From Xylophilus sp042867185 (lineage in GTDB: Bacteria; Pseudomonadota; Gammaproteobacteria; Burkholderiales; Burkholderiaceae_C), in contig JBHZQV010000004.1 in assembly GCA_042867185.1 (NCBI GenBank), forward strand, positions 165,984 through 229,983: 64,000 bases of DNA, written 5' to 3'. Below are positions 1 through 8,367 of the stretch, in pieces (the first letter of the stretch is position 1; every line of letters begins with the position of its first letter). Both the position numbers and the translations under genes were made by a program. The notes beneath the pieces were generated by a model. It saw only the letters and a list, made by a program, of their open reading frames with translations. It was not told the origin of the DNA and did no database searches.

Positions 1-78
1 GCCAGCCGTGCCGAGGCCGACCAGGCGGCGGCACGCATCCGCGGGCTCGATCTGCCCGCGAGCATCCTCGCGCTGTGA
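1..78 (+). CDS. C-terminal end of a SPOR-domain (DedD-like) protein, truncated by the window edge
   Basis: Frame 1 is open from the first base to a TGA at 76-78 and encodes the last 25 residues of a protein, ending AEADQAAARIRGLDLPASIL-AL. Alternating Ala, Arg and Glu followed by a short hydrophobic end is the usual finish of a SPOR peptidoglycan-binding domain. In Burkholderiales the gene before cvpA-purF is normally a DedD-like SPOR protein, a membrane-anchored cell-division factor. The cvpA start follows 12 nt after the stop, so the two are probably co-transcribed. The family call rests mainly on gene order because only the tail is visible. Confidence 0.55.
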   Translation, partial: ASRAEADQAAARIRGLDLPASILAL

Positions 79-90
79 GTTCGCCGCACG

Positions 91-579
91 ATGGCTGCGG
101 TCGACTGGATTTTCGCGGCGGTCCTGCTCGCGTCGCTCCTGCTGGGGCTCTGGCGGGGGCTGGTGTTCGAAGTGCTGTCGCTGCTGGGCTGGCTGGTGGC
201 GTTCTTCTGTGCCCAGTGGTGGGCCCCGGCCGTGGCCGACTGGTTGCCCTTCGGCGATGCGGGCGATTCGGCCCGGTACGCGGCGGGGTTCGTGATCGTG
301 TTCATCGGCGCGGCTTTTGCGTGCGGCCTGGTGGCCTCGCTGATGCGCAAGCTGGTCTCCACCGTGGGGCTCGGCCCGGTCGACCGCAGCCTGGGCGCGG
401 TGTTCGGTGTGGTGCGGGCCGGCGTGCTGCTGCTGGCCGCGACGGTGGTGATCGAGATGACCGGTCTCAAGGACATGCCCTGGTGGCAGGCGTCGCAAAG
501 CGCGCCGCTGCTGCGCACCGGGTTGGCAGCGCTGACGCCGGTGCTGCCTGACGCGTTGGTTCGTTTTCTCCCTCAGTAA
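91..579 (+). CDS. cvpA: CvpA family membrane protein (colicin V production protein homologue)
   Basis: The product is 162 residues of mostly hydrophobic sequence with about four membrane-spanning stretches (roughly residues 3-22, 28-45, 65-90 and 100-120). This is the size and layout of CvpA, an inner-membrane protein needed for colicin V export in E. coli and later linked to envelope stress tolerance. The early WIFAAVLLASLLLGLWRGL stretch, a helix followed by an RG turn, is typical of the family. It lies between a SPOR protein gene and purF, with 13 nt to the purF start, matching the conserved dedD-cvpA-purF order. The ATG at 91 is the only good start. Its molecular role in this organism is unknown. 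Confidence 0.92.
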   Translation: MAAVDWIFAAVLLASLLLGLWRGLVFEVLSLLGWLVAFFCAQWWAPAVADWLPFGDAGDSARYAAGFVIVFIGAAFACGLVASLMRKLVSTVGLGPVDRSLGAVFGVVRAGVLLLAATVVIEMTGLKDMPWWQASQSAPLLRTGLAALTPVLPDALVRFLPQ

Positions 580-592
580 GGTTGGTGCTCCC

Positions 593-2104
593 ATGTGTGG
601 AATCGTTGGCGTTGTCAGCAAGACGCCCGTCAATCAGCTCATCTACGACGCGCTGCTGCTGCTGCAGCACCGTGGCCAGGATGCCGCCGGCATCGTGACC
701 CAGCTGGAACGCAAGTTCTTCATGCACAAGGCCAAGGGCATGGTGCGCGACGTTTTCCGCACCCGCAACATGCGCAGCCTGCCCGGCAACATCGGCCTGG
801 GCCAGGTGCGCTATCCGACCGCCGGCAACGCCTACAGCGAGGAAGAGGCCCAGCCTTTCTACGTCAATGCCCCTTTCGGCATCGTGCTGGTGCACAACGG
901 CAACCTGACCAACGCGGCCGAGCTGCGCAGCGAGCTGTTTCTGACCGACCACCGCCACACCAACACCGACAGCGATTCGGAAGTGCTGCTCAACGTCTTC
1001 GCCCACGAGCTGGAGCGCTCGACCCGTGGCGTGCCGCTGCAGGCCGAGGAGGTCTTCGCCGCGGTGCGCAACGTGCACCTGCGGGTCAAGGGCTCTTACG
1101 CGGTGGTCGCGCTGATCGCCGGACACGGTCTGCTGGCGTTCCGCGATCCGTTCGGTATCCGGCCGCTGTGCATCGGCCGCAGCCCCGACGGCACGGTGAT
1201 GGTCGCCAGCGAATCGGTCGCGCTCGAAGGCTCCGGCTACGTGTTCGAGCGCAACGTGGCGCCAGGCGAGGCGGTCTTCGTCGACACCGACGGCAAGCTG
1301 CATGCGCAGCAGTGCGCGGCCCGGTCGTCGCTCTATCCGTGCATCTTCGAGTTCGTGTACCTGGCACGGCCCGATTCGGTGCTGGACGACATCTCGGTCT
1401 ACCAGGCGCGCCTGAACCTGGGCGAGGCGCTGGCCAAGCGGGTCGTCTCGACCGTGCCGCCGAGCGAGATCGACGTGGTGATCCCGATCCCCGAATCCAG
1501 CCGGCCCAGCGCCACCCAGCTCGCGCACCTGCTCGGCATTCCGTACCGCGAAGGCTTCGTCAAGAACCGCTATGTGGGCCGTACCTTCATCATGCCGGGC
1601 CAGGGGGTGCGCAAGAAATCGGTGCGCCAGAAGCTCAACGTGATCGGCAGCGAGTTCAAGGGCCGCAACGTCCTGCTGGTGGACGATTCGATCGTCCGCG
1701 GCACCACCAGCCGCGAGATCGTGCAGATGGCCCGCGACGCGGGTGCCAACAAGGTCTACCTCGCCAGCGCCGCGCCGCCGGTGCGCTACCCCAACGTCTA
1801 CGGCATCGACATGCCGACCAGCGCCGAGCTGGTCGCGGCGGGCCGCACCGTCGAGGAAGTGCGCCAGTTGATCGGCTGCGACGCCTTGATCTACCAGGAT
1901 GTCGAGGGCATGAAAAAGGCGATCGGCTCGCTCAACCCCAAGCTCAGCGGCTTCGATGCGTCGTGCTTCGATGGCATCTACGTCACCGGCGACATCAACC
2001 CCGACGACATCTCCCGCATCAACGAGGCGCGCGTCGGCCAGGAAGAGCCCTTCGCCGACGAGGACACCTCCCGCCTGGCCCTGCCCAACGCCCAACTTGC
2101 CTGA
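593..2104 (+). CDS. purF: Amidophosphoribosyltransferase (glutamine PRPP amidotransferase)
   Basis: PurF catalyses the first committed step of purine synthesis: PRPP plus glutamine gives 5-phosphoribosylamine. The 503-residue protein begins MCGIVGVV, so after Met removal Cys2 is the N-terminal nucleophile of the class II glutaminase domain. A GQVRYPT segment and a HNGNL segment near residue 100 belong to the same domain. The C-terminal half carries the PRPP-binding loop LLVDDSIVRGTTSREI at about 361-376. The length matches E. coli PurF (505 aa). It follows cvpA closely, the usual operon order. No PurR-like site was recognised upstream. Confidence 0.98.
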   Translation: MCGIVGVVSKTPVNQLIYDALLLLQHRGQDAAGIVTQLERKFFMHKAKGMVRDVFRTRNMRSLPGNIGLGQVRYPTAGNAYSEEEAQPFYVNAPFGIVLVHNGNLTNAAELRSELFLTDHRHTNTDSDSEVLLNVFAHELERSTRGVPLQAEEVFAAVRNVHLRVKGSYAVVALIAGHGLLAFRDPFGIRPLCIGRSPDGTVMVASESVALEGSGYVFERNVAPGEAVFVDTDGKLHAQQCAARSSLYPCIFEFVYLARPDSVLDDISVYQARLNLGEALAKRVVSTVPPSEIDVVIPIPESSRPSATQLAHLLGIPYREGFVKNRYVGRTFIMPGQGVRKKSVRQKLNVIGSEFKGRNVLLVDDSIVRGTTSREIVQMARDAGANKVYLASAAPPVRYPNVYGIDMPTSAELVAAGRTVEEVRQLIGCDALIYQDVEGMKKAIGSLNPKLSGFDASCFDGIYVTGDINPDDISRINEARVGQEEPFADEDTSRLALPNAQLA

Positions 2105-2124
2105 CGCCGGCACTTCGTTCCACG

Positions 2125-3513
2125 ATGACCCCACGCACCCGTACCCGCTTCGCCCCGTCGCCCACCGGCTTCATCCACCTGGGCAACATCCGCTCGGCCT
2201 TGTATCCGTGGGCCTTCGCCCGCTCGACCGGCGGCGATTTCATCCTGCGCATCGAGGACACCGACGTGGAACGTTCCACCCAGGCGTCGGTCGACGTGAT
2301 CCTGGAAGGCATGGCCTGGCTGGGCCTGGACCACGACGAAGGCCCGTTCTACCAAATGGAGCGCATGGAGCGGTACAAGGCGGTGCTGACCGAACTGCAG
2401 GCCGCGGGCCATGTCTACCCCTGCTACACCTCGGTGGCCGAGCTCGACGCGTTGCGTGAAAAGCAGATGGCCGCCAAGGAAAAGCCGCGCTACGACGGCA
2501 CCTGGCGGCCCGCCCCCGGCAAGACCTTGCCGGCCGTTCCCGAAGGCGTGCAGCCGGTGCTGCGCTTCAAGAACCCGCAGGAAGGCGTCGTGGCCTGGGA
2601 CGACAAGGTCAAGGGCCGGATCGAGATTTCGAACCTGGAACTGGACGACCTGGTGATCGCCCGGCCCGACGGCACGCCCACCTATAACTTCTGCGTGGTG
2701 GTCGACGACATCGACATGGCGATCACCCACGTGATCCGCGGCGACGACCATGTCAACAACACCCCGCGCCAGATCAACATCTTCGAAGCCCTCGGCAAGA
2801 CGCCGCCGGTGTACGCCCACCTGCCGACCGTCTTGAACGAGCTGGGCGAGAAGATGAGCAAGCGCAGCGGTGCCAAGGCGGTCACGCAGTACCGCGACGA
2901 AGGCTACCTGCCGAACGCGATGGTCAATTACCTCGCCCGCCTGGGCTGGAGCCATGGCGACGACGAGATCTTCAGCCGTGCCCAGTTCCTGGCGTGGTTC
3001 GACCTGGACCACCTGGGCCGCAGCGCCGCCCAGTTCGACGAGGCCAAGCTGCGCTGGGTGAATGCCCAGCACATGAAGGCGATGGCCGACGAAGAACTCG
3101 CGCCCCTGGTCGCCGAGCAGCTCCGCCGCCTGGGCGTCGAGGCGGACGATCGGCTGCCGCGCATCTGCGGCTTGCTGAAAGACCGCTGCGATACGACGGT
3201 CGCCCTGGCCGAATGGGCCGCGCGTTTCTACAAGGAAATGCCGGCATCGGACGAAGAGCGTGCCCAGCACCTGACCGCCGCTGCGTTGCCCGCCGTCGAC
3301 ACGCTGGCCGACAAGCTCGCCAGCTGCGAGTGGACCAAGCCGGCGATTGCCGCCGCGATCAAGGAGACGCTGGCAGCCCACGGCCTGAAGATGCCCCAGT
3401 TGGCCATGCCGGTGCGGGTGCTGGCGATGGGAACGGCGCACACGCCGTCGGTTGATGCCGTTCTCGAATTGCTCGATCGGCAAATTTTGTTGGAGCGTTT
3501 GCGAAAGCGCTGA
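2125..3513 (+). CDS. gltX: Glutamate--tRNA ligase (GluRS)
   Basis: GluRS charges tRNA-Glu with glutamate. The chosen ATG gives 462 residues starting MTPRTRTRFAPSPTGFIHLG, where residues 18-21 (HLGN) are the class I HIGH signature; the open frame continues further upstream only as out-of-frame overlap with purF. The second ATP-binding signature, KMSKR, sits at 243-247. The length fits bacterial GluRS (465-490 aa). It lies 20 nt after purF, so it may share that transcript. Its last codons overlap the promoter of a tRNA cluster that includes its own substrate, tRNA-Glu. Confidence 0.98.
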   Translation: MTPRTRTRFAPSPTGFIHLGNIRSALYPWAFARSTGGDFILRIEDTDVERSTQASVDVILEGMAWLGLDHDEGPFYQMERMERYKAVLTELQAAGHVYPCYTSVAELDALREKQMAAKEKPRYDGTWRPAPGKTLPAVPEGVQPVLRFKNPQEGVVAWDDKVKGRIEISNLELDDLVIARPDGTPTYNFCVVVDDIDMAITHVIRGDDHVNNTPRQINIFEALGKTPPVYAHLPTVLNELGEKMSKRSGAKAVTQYRDEGYLPNAMVNYLARLGWSHGDDEIFSRAQFLAWFDLDHLGRSAAQFDEAKLRWVNAQHMKAMADEELAPLVAEQLRRLGVEADDRLPRICGLLKDRCDTTVALAEWAARFYKEMPASDEERAQHLTAAALPAVDTLADKLASCEWTKPAIAAAIKETLAAHGLKMPQLAMPVRVLAMGTAHTPSVDAVLELLDRQILLERLRKR

Positions 3514-3528
3514 AAAGCTGTATATAAT
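3499..3528 (+). promoter_or_regulatory. Promoter of the Ala-Glu-Asp tRNA cluster
   Basis: A TATAAT box at 3523-3528 lies 18 nt after a TTGCGA -35-like hexamer at 3499-3504. The box is followed by TCGAGGCTC, a GC-rich discriminator that recurs after the rrn -10 boxes at 63792 and 63915. The -35 falls inside the last codons of gltX (stop at 3511-3513). GC-rich discriminators are typical of stable-RNA promoters under stringent control; that control is inferred here. Confidence 0.75.
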
Positions 3529-3588
3529 TCGAGGCTCAGAAGTTGACAACAAGCAATGCGCCAAACGCAAAGCGGGTTGAAGGCAGAT

Positions 3589-3664
<76 letters not shown>

Positions 3665-3691
3665 TTTTCTGTTCGGAAGTTCCAAGGTTTT

Positions 3692-3767
3692 GACCCTATC
3701 GTCTAGAGGCCTAGGACATCACCCTTTCACGGTGAGTACCGGGGTTCGAATCCCCGTAGGGTCGCCA
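3692..3767 (+). tRNA. tRNA-Glu (anticodon TTC)
   Basis: A 76-nt cloverleaf with acceptor arm GACCCTA/TAGGGTC, discriminator G and encoded CCA. The anticodon arm TCACC/GGTGA encloses loop CTTTCAC, giving anticodon TTC. The T arm contains GGGGTTCGAATCCCC. It starts 27 nt after tRNA-Ala and is the substrate of the GltX encoded just upstream. Confidence 0.97.
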
Positions 3768-3821
3768 AGTTTGTAGCGCTTGGTTCCTGCAGTTCGCTGC
3801 AGGCGCAAAAGCTGCCTACCA

Positions 3822-3898
3822 GGAGTGGTAGTTCAGTTGGTTAGAATACCGGCCTGTCACGCCGGGGGTCGCGGGTTCGAGTCCCGTCCACTCCGCCA
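3822..3898 (+). tRNA. tRNA-Asp (anticodon GTC)
   Basis: A 77-nt cloverleaf with acceptor arm GGAGTGG/CCACTCC, discriminator G and encoded CCA. The anticodon arm CCGGC/GCCGG encloses loop CTGTCAC, giving anticodon GTC. The T arm contains GCGGGTTCGAGTCCCGT. Third and last tRNA of the cluster, followed 18 nt later by a terminator hairpin. Confidence 0.97.
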
Positions 3899-3916
3899 AA
3901 TTTCCGCAAGGAAATC

Positions 3917-3949
3917 AAAGGGTCGCACCAGCAATGGTGCGACCCTTTT
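3917..3949 (+). terminator. Rho-independent terminator of the tRNA cluster
   Basis: A perfect hairpin: AAAGGGTCGCACCA (3917-3930), loop GCAA, then TGGTGCGACCCTTTT (3935-3949). The stem is 13-14 bp and ends in a short T run. It lies just after tRNA-Asp. Confidence 0.85.
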
Positions 3950-4080
3950 CGCTTTCGGGCTCGGTTTTCAGGTTCTGCGTCATTTTTTGTACCCGGGTAC
4001 GCAAATTGCGAGATATGCACGATCGGGCGCGGGCTCTTCCGCCCCGAGCCTGCCTGTGGTGCAAGAACGCGAAAGCAGCC

Positions 4081-4416
4081 ATGACGTACAACGAGAGACT
4101 GGCGATAGCGACCCATCTGCATGTCCTCATCCGCCGTATCACCGGGCGTGTCACCGATGTGGAATGGATGGCAGTGAACGACGACTACGCCCTCCACATC
4201 AAAAACTATTCGGCGCTGAAGGCCGCCGAAACCGCCCGGCCCGATCTGGTCGCGTGGGCCGACAAGCTTTTCATCGAAGACAAGGCTGCGGCGATCGCTC
4301 CGAAGGCCCCGGGCGCTGGCCCGCTCGGCGAAGGCGCTGGTCTTCCTGGCGAAGCGCCGACCCTGCGCAGCCGTGCCGAGAAGAGCCAGAAATACGTCGG
4401 GGGATTGAGGATGTAA
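4081..4416 (+). CDS. Hypothetical protein, 111 aa
   Basis: I do not recognise a family. From the ATG at 4081 the product begins MTYNERLAIATHLHVLIRRI and looks soluble. The first 70 residues alternate charged and hydrophobic positions and are probably helical, with a KNYSALKAAETARPDLVAWADKLF core. Residues 75-95 are a Gly/Ala/Pro linker, and the end is basic. A GAAAGCAG stretch just before the ATG could serve as ribosome site; an in-frame ATG at 4015 would add 22 residues but lies nearer the tRNA terminator. The gene stands alone between the tRNA cluster and a convergent methyltransferase gene only 18 nt away. Confidence 0.6.
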   Translation: MTYNERLAIATHLHVLIRRITGRVTDVEWMAVNDDYALHIKNYSALKAAETARPDLVAWADKLFIEDKAAAIAPKAPGAGPLGEGAGLPGEAPTLRSRAEKSQKYVGGLRM

Positions 4417-4434
4417 GCGCCCGCGGGCATGGCG

Positions 4435-5406
4435 TCACGGTTGCGGCAGGGGTGGAGGCTCTCCGGGCGGATCCAGCGGCGGCGCGCGATACACCAGGAC
4501 CTTCAGCGAGCGCTCCTCGGACACGTCGGCAAACACCGGCGGATTGGCCAGCCGCTCCACGAAGGCCAGCTCCGGCGCCAGAGCCTGCATCAGATCCTGG
4601 AGGAATGCCGTTCCCAGCTCCGGCGCGTTGAGGCACAGCAGTGCATGTCCGTCGGGCTCCAGCAGGTCGGGCAGGCGCCTGATCAGGCGGGCATAGTCTT
4701 TCGTGGCGACAAAACTTCCCTTCTGGTAGCTGGGCGGGTCGACGATCACCAGGCCGTAGGGGCCGCCGCGGGTGATCTTGCCCCACGAGCTGAACAGGTC
4801 GTGCGGCAGGAAGCTGGCGTGGGCCATCACCCCGTTGGCGCGGTGGTTCTGCTGGCCGATGCCGAGCACGCCCTGGCCCATGTCCAGGTTGGTCACATGC
4901 CGTGCACCGGCCTGCAAGGCCACGACCGAGAAGGCGCAGGTATAGGCGAACAGGTTCAGCACCCGCACCCGCGACCGCGGATCGCCCCGGGCCGCGACAT
5001 ATTCGCGCACCCAGCGCCGGCCTGCGGCCATGTCGAGGAACAGCCCGTGGTTCTGGCCCTTGCCGACGTGGACGCGGTAGCGTGCACCGTCTTCGGTGAC
5101 CCAGTGCGGGTCGGGCACCGCGCCGGCCATGGTCCGGGTGCCGCTGCGGCTTTCATGGCGGCACTGGAACACCCAGTTCAACACCTGGCCGGGTGCCAGT
5201 TGCTGCCAACGCTGTTCCAGTGCGGCACCCACGGCCGCCAATGCGTCGTCGCCGACAGGCTGGAAACTGGTCAGCACCCACACCGGCGGAAAGAAGTCGA
5301 GCGAGAGATGCGTGCAGCCGGGGTAGCGGCCGCCACGGCCGTGGAAGATGCGCTCCGCGTCGGTGGGCAGGGGCATCGTGGCGATGGCGTCGAACAGGGC
5401 TTGCAT
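4435..5406 (-). CDS. Class I SAM-dependent methyltransferase, RlmI/RlmK-like
   Basis: The start is the ATG at 5406, giving 323 residues that begin MQALFDAIATMPLPTDAERI. The catalytic half has the SAM-binding motif VLNLFAYTCAFSV at 149-161 and the DPPSYQKG motif at 223-230, both characteristic of the rRNA cytosine methyltransferases of the RlmI/RlmK type (COG1092). The N-terminal PUA domain of RlmI is missing, so this is the shorter form. A 23S rRNA substrate is likely by family but unproven. The frame remains open upstream of the chosen start; Met and sequence character favour 5406. It is convergent with the hypothetical gene at 4081. Confidence 0.85.
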   Translation of the reverse strand: MQALFDAIATMPLPTDAERIFHGRGGRYPGCTHLSLDFFPPVWVLTSFQPVGDDALAAVGAALEQRWQQLAPGQVLNWVFQCRHESRSGTRTMAGAVPDPHWVTEDGARYRVHVGKGQNHGLFLDMAAGRRWVREYVAARGDPRSRVRVLNLFAYTCAFSVVALQAGARHVTNLDMGQGVLGIGQQNHRANGVMAHASFLPHDLFSSWGKITRGGPYGLVIVDPPSYQKGSFVATKDYARLIRRLPDLLEPDGHALLCLNAPELGTAFLQDLMQALAPELAFVERLANPPVFADVSEERSLKVLVYRAPPLDPPGEPPPLPQP

Positions 5407-5522
5407 GGCAATCGGGAATCGGAAACGGGCGGGCCGCGATTGTGTCGTACCGGTCGCGGGTTGGACATTTCGCCCCGCAATCAACTGCCACCGGCAGACC
5501 GCGACCGCGATAATGCAACGCC

Positions 5523-5882
5523 ATGCACCTCTTGCGCACCTCATCGCGACTGGCCCGTCTGGCACTGGCGTGGTTCGTGATGACCTTGTGCGTCGCGGGC
5601 GCTTCGCCGGTGGTGCATCCGGTGGCGTTGGAGATCGTGTGCGCCGCAGGCGGCAGTGTGAAGGTCGTCGTCACCGGCGACGATGGCAGCGTGGTGGAAG
5701 TCGGGCAGCACACGCTCGATTGCTCGCTTTGTTTCGCGGCCACCATTCCTTTTGCAGATGTCGGGGGGGTGCCCGACATGCCCCAGCCGCTGGCCCATGC
5801 GCTGCAGCCGATCGCAGCCGCGCATATCGCGGCGCTGGTGGGCGCGCCATTGCCGGCCCGCGGGCCCCCGGCGCAGGTCTGA
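5523..5882 (+). CDS. DUF2946-like small exported or membrane protein
   Basis: The product is 119 residues. A hydrophobic N-terminal helix (about 10-28, LARLALAWFVMTLCVAGAS) suggests a signal or anchor. Residues 61-70 hold GQHTLDCSLC, with His63, Cys67 and Cys70 forming the HxxxCxxC signature of the DUF2946 group, often found near copper or TonB-receptor genes. The tail is rich in Ala, Pro and His. Metal handling in the periplasm is a reasonable guess only. The next 680 nt contain no recognisable partner gene, which is unusual for this family. Confidence 0.7.
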   Translation: MHLLRTSSRLARLALAWFVMTLCVAGASPVVHPVALEIVCAAGGSVKVVVTGDDGSVVEVGQHTLDCSLCFAATIPFADVGGVPDMPQPLAHALQPIAAAHIAALVGAPLPARGPPAQV

Positions 5883-6563
5883 CGCCCGGCTGCACCCGCC
5901 CGGCCAGGTTCATCGTTTGAACCGGGCCGCGGACGCTGGCATACCGGCCCGCGCCGCCATCACGCGGCAGCCTTTTCGCCGACGCCATCCTGCTGGTTCG
6001 CACCCGTCCATGGAGTGCGGCGACGACGGCCCGCGTTGCGCGCGTTCGGGGCCTGACCGGTCCGCATGGCGGGTGTCGCAGCAAATCCGCACTTCCACCG
6101 ACCGCGCTCACAGGCGCTCCTGTATTCCTTCTTCCCGGGCCTCGGCACCTGTCCGTGGCCCCCACCGGCGTCACCATGCCTTCGAACCACCACACCCTGG
6201 GTGCGCCGCAGCGCGACGGCCTGGCCCATTTCCTCGAACTTGTCACGCATCAGGGACTGCAGGCGGTCCAGCCGTGCCGCCTGGAAAGGGCGGGCTGGAC
6301 CGGGCGCCGGTGGCGTCGCGCTGCGCCGCACGGTGGAGGGAAGCCGCGAGCCTAGGGCGCAGCCTTGTCTCCGCTGGCGGGAGCAGTGCATGAGCTGCTG
6401 TAGGCCGCGCAAATGGCGGTGTCGGCCGCGGCCTGGCCGGGTAAAAATAAGTTGCTATGAAATTTATAGCTGGATGCCATGTCCCCAAGCCGGCTGCGGC
6501 TATTTTTCATCCCGATTCCGGCAGACCGGCCGGAGACGGGGTGTTCGCTCCGGCGCGGGCGGT
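5883..6563. other. 681-nt gap without a supported gene
   Basis: Between the DUF2946-like gene and the CYTH gene I see no coding sequence with a convincing start, ribosome site and protein-like composition. Several frames are open because of high GC, including a 66-codon plus-strand frame at 6155-6355, but none resembles a known protein. A minus-strand stretch near 6210-6290 reads LQSLMRDKFEEMGQAVALRR and could be a decayed gene. The right end carries one copy of the dispersed 55-bp repeat (6454-6508). Confidence 0.5.
6454..6508 (-). repeat. Dispersed 55-bp intergenic repeat, copy A
   Basis: Read on the minus strand it starts GAAAAATAGCCGCAGCCGGC and ends in the hairpin GCTATAAATTTCATAGC (6470-6454). 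The GC-rich arm and the hairpin are 31 nt apart, as in copies B, C, D and G. It lies 55 nt after the stop codon of the CYTH gene, in the same direction. Confidence 0.8.
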
Positions 6564-7034
6564 TCAGCCACCCGGGCCCCAGGCGCTGAACGGGTGGACC
6601 GCCAGGCTGGAGTTGAAATACCGTGGGTCGCCCGTCACCTCGCGGCCGACCCAGTCGGGCAGGGCGAAGGCCTGGTTTTCCGACGCCAGCTCGATCTCGG
6701 CCACGACCAGCCCGGCGTTGTCGCCCAGGAATGCGTCCACCTCCCACGCCAGGCCGTCGTGCACGACCCGATGGCGCGTCTTCTGCACCACCGGACCGTC
6801 GCAGAGCGACAGCATCTCCTGGGCATCGGCCAGCGGCACCGGGTATTCGAATTCGGCCCGCGTGGCCCCCACCGACACGCCCTTGATGGTGAGAAAGCCC
6901 TGGTCGCCCGCGATGCGCACCCGCACCGTGCGGGCCTTGTCGCGGTTCAGGTAGCCCTGGCTGTAGCGGGTGCCGGGCGCGGCCCGCCAGGCGTCGCCGG
7001 TGACCAGGAATTTGCGTTCGATCTCGATGGCCAT
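6564..7034 (-). CDS. CYTH domain protein, probable inorganic triphosphatase
   Basis: The 156-residue protein begins MAIEIERKFLV; Glu4, Glu6 and Lys8 form the ExExK signature of CYTH (triphosphate tunnel metalloenzyme) proteins. Further alternating charged strands follow, such as RVRIAGDQGFLTIKG, EFEYPV and VVAEIEL, which line the tunnel in this fold. Single-domain bacterial members of this length hydrolyse inorganic triphosphate in a metal-dependent way, so this is the likely activity; adenylate cyclase or thiamine triphosphatase roles belong to other branches. It ends 55 nt before a sense-oriented repeat and its start lies 22 nt downstream of the dctA stop, so the two may be co-transcribed. 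Confidence 0.88.
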   Translation of the reverse strand: MAIEIERKFLVTGDAWRAAPGTRYSQGYLNRDKARTVRVRIAGDQGFLTIKGVSVGATRAEFEYPVPLADAQEMLSLCDGPVVQKTRHRVVHDGLAWEVDAFLGDNAGLVVAEIELASENQAFALPDWVGREVTGDPRYFNSSLAVHPFSAWGPGG

Positions 7035-7056
7035 GGGGCGTTCTCGGCTGCGGGGC

Positions 7057-8367
7057 TCAGGGCGCGTCGGGGCCCTTGAGTTCTTCGACCGGCTCGTCGT
7101 TCAGCACCGCATGCAGCCGCTGCGCGTCGAGCTCGTCGGTCCACTTGGCGACGACGAGGGTGGCCACGCCGTTGCCGATCAGGTTGGTCAGCGCCCGCGC
7201 CTCCGACATGAAGCGGTCGATGCCCAGGATCAGCGCCAGGCCGGCCACCGGCACATGGCCGACGGCCGACAGCGTCGCGGCCAGCACGATGAAGCCGCTG
7301 CCGGTGACGCCCGCGGCGCCCTTGGAGGTGAGCAGCAGCACCGCCAGCAGCGTGATCTCCTGCACCAGCGTCATGTCGGTGTTGGTGGCCTGGGCGATGA
7401 AGACCGCCGCCATCGTCAGGTAGATCGAGGTGCCGTCCAGGTTGAACGAGTAGCCGGTCGGGATCACCAGGCCGACACAGGTCTTGTTTGCGCCCAGGCG
7501 CTCCATCTTCTCCATCATCCGCGGCAGCACCGATTCGGACGACGAGGTGCCCAGCACGATCAGCAGCTCTTCCCGGATGTACTTGATGAACTTCCAGATG
7601 CTGAAGCCGTGGAAGCGCGCGATCGTTCCCAGCACGCCGAAGATGAACAGCAGGCAGGTGAGATAGAACACCGCCATCAGGTAGCCCAGCGACAGCAGCG
7701 AGCCGACGCCGTACTTGCCGATGGTGAAGGCCATCGCGCCGAAGGCACCGATCGGCGCCAGCTTCATGATGTAGTTGACGATCACGAAGAGCACGTGCGA
7801 GCCCTTCTCGATCACGTCGAACACCAGCGTGCCGCGGCCGCCGAAGCGGTGCAGCGCGAAGCCGAACAGCACCGCCAGCAGCAGCACCTGCAGGATCTCG
7901 CCCTTGGCGAACGCGTCGACGAAGGTGTTGGGGATGATGTTGAGCAGGAAATCGACCGTGCCCTGCATCTTGCCGGGACCGGTGTAGGCGGCGAGGGCCT
8001 TGGTGTCGAGCGTCGACGGGTCGATGTTCATGCCAGCACCGGGCTTGAACAGGTTGACCAGCACCAGGCCCACGATCAGCGCGATGGTGCTGACCACCTC
8101 GAAGTACAGCAGCGCCAGGCCGCCGGTCTTGCCGACCTTCTTCATGTCTTCCATGCCCGCGATGCCGACCACCACCGTGCAGAAGATGATCGGCGCGATG
8201 AGCATCTTGATCAGCTTGATGAAGGCGTCGCCCAGCGGCTTCATCGATTCGCCGACCTGCGGGTAGAAATGCCCGAGCAGCACGCCGATCACCACCGCGG
8301 TGATGACCTGCAGGTACAGCGACCGGTAGAACGGCTTCTTGGTCGCCAGGGGTGGTGCAGTGGTCAT
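7057..8367 (-). CDS. dctA: C4-dicarboxylate transport protein DctA
   Basis: A 436-residue dicarboxylate/amino acid:cation symporter of the inner membrane, importing succinate, fumarate and malate. The start MTTAPPLATKKPFYRSLYLQ at 8367 has a GGAG ribosome site. Eight or so hydrophobic segments are visible, plus the re-entrant-loop signature GTSSSESVLPRMMEKMERLG and the substrate-site segments SFNLDGTSIY and NLIGNGVATLVVAKW. The length matches DctA of E. coli (428 aa). No dctBD-like two-component genes are nearby. It is divergent from the BMP-family gene, with a 356-nt spacer that holds a repeat copy. Confidence 0.96.
   Translation of the reverse strand: MTTAPPLATKKPFYRSLYLQVITAVVIGVLLGHFYPQVGESMKPLGDAFIKLIKMLIAPIIFCTVVVGIAGMEDMKKVGKTGGLALLYFEVVSTIALIVGLVLVNLFKPGAGMNIDPSTLDTKALAAYTGPGKMQGTVDFLLNIIPNTFVDAFAKGEILQVLLLAVLFGFALHRFGGRGTLVFDVIEKGSHVLFVIVNYIMKLAPIGAFGAMAFTIGKYGVGSLLSLGYLMAVFYLTCLLFIFGVLGTIARFHGFSIWKFIKYIREELLIVLGTSSSESVLPRMMEKMERLGANKTCVGLVIPTGYSFNLDGTSIYLTMAAVFIAQATNTDMTLVQEITLLAVLLLTSKGAAGVTGSGFIVLAATLSAVGHVPVAGLALILGIDRFMSEARALTNLIGNGVATLVVAKWTDELDAQRLHAVLNDEPVEELKGPDAP

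Noticed and set aside
2125..2312. A purF-gltX fusion, because one frame is open from 595 to 3513
   Set aside because: The upstream part is out of frame with PurF and non-homologous; GluRS begins cleanly at 2125.
6155..6355. A 66-codon plus-strand frame in the 5.9-6.5 kb gap
   Set aside because: No ribosome site, no family, basic low-information end; treated as chance.
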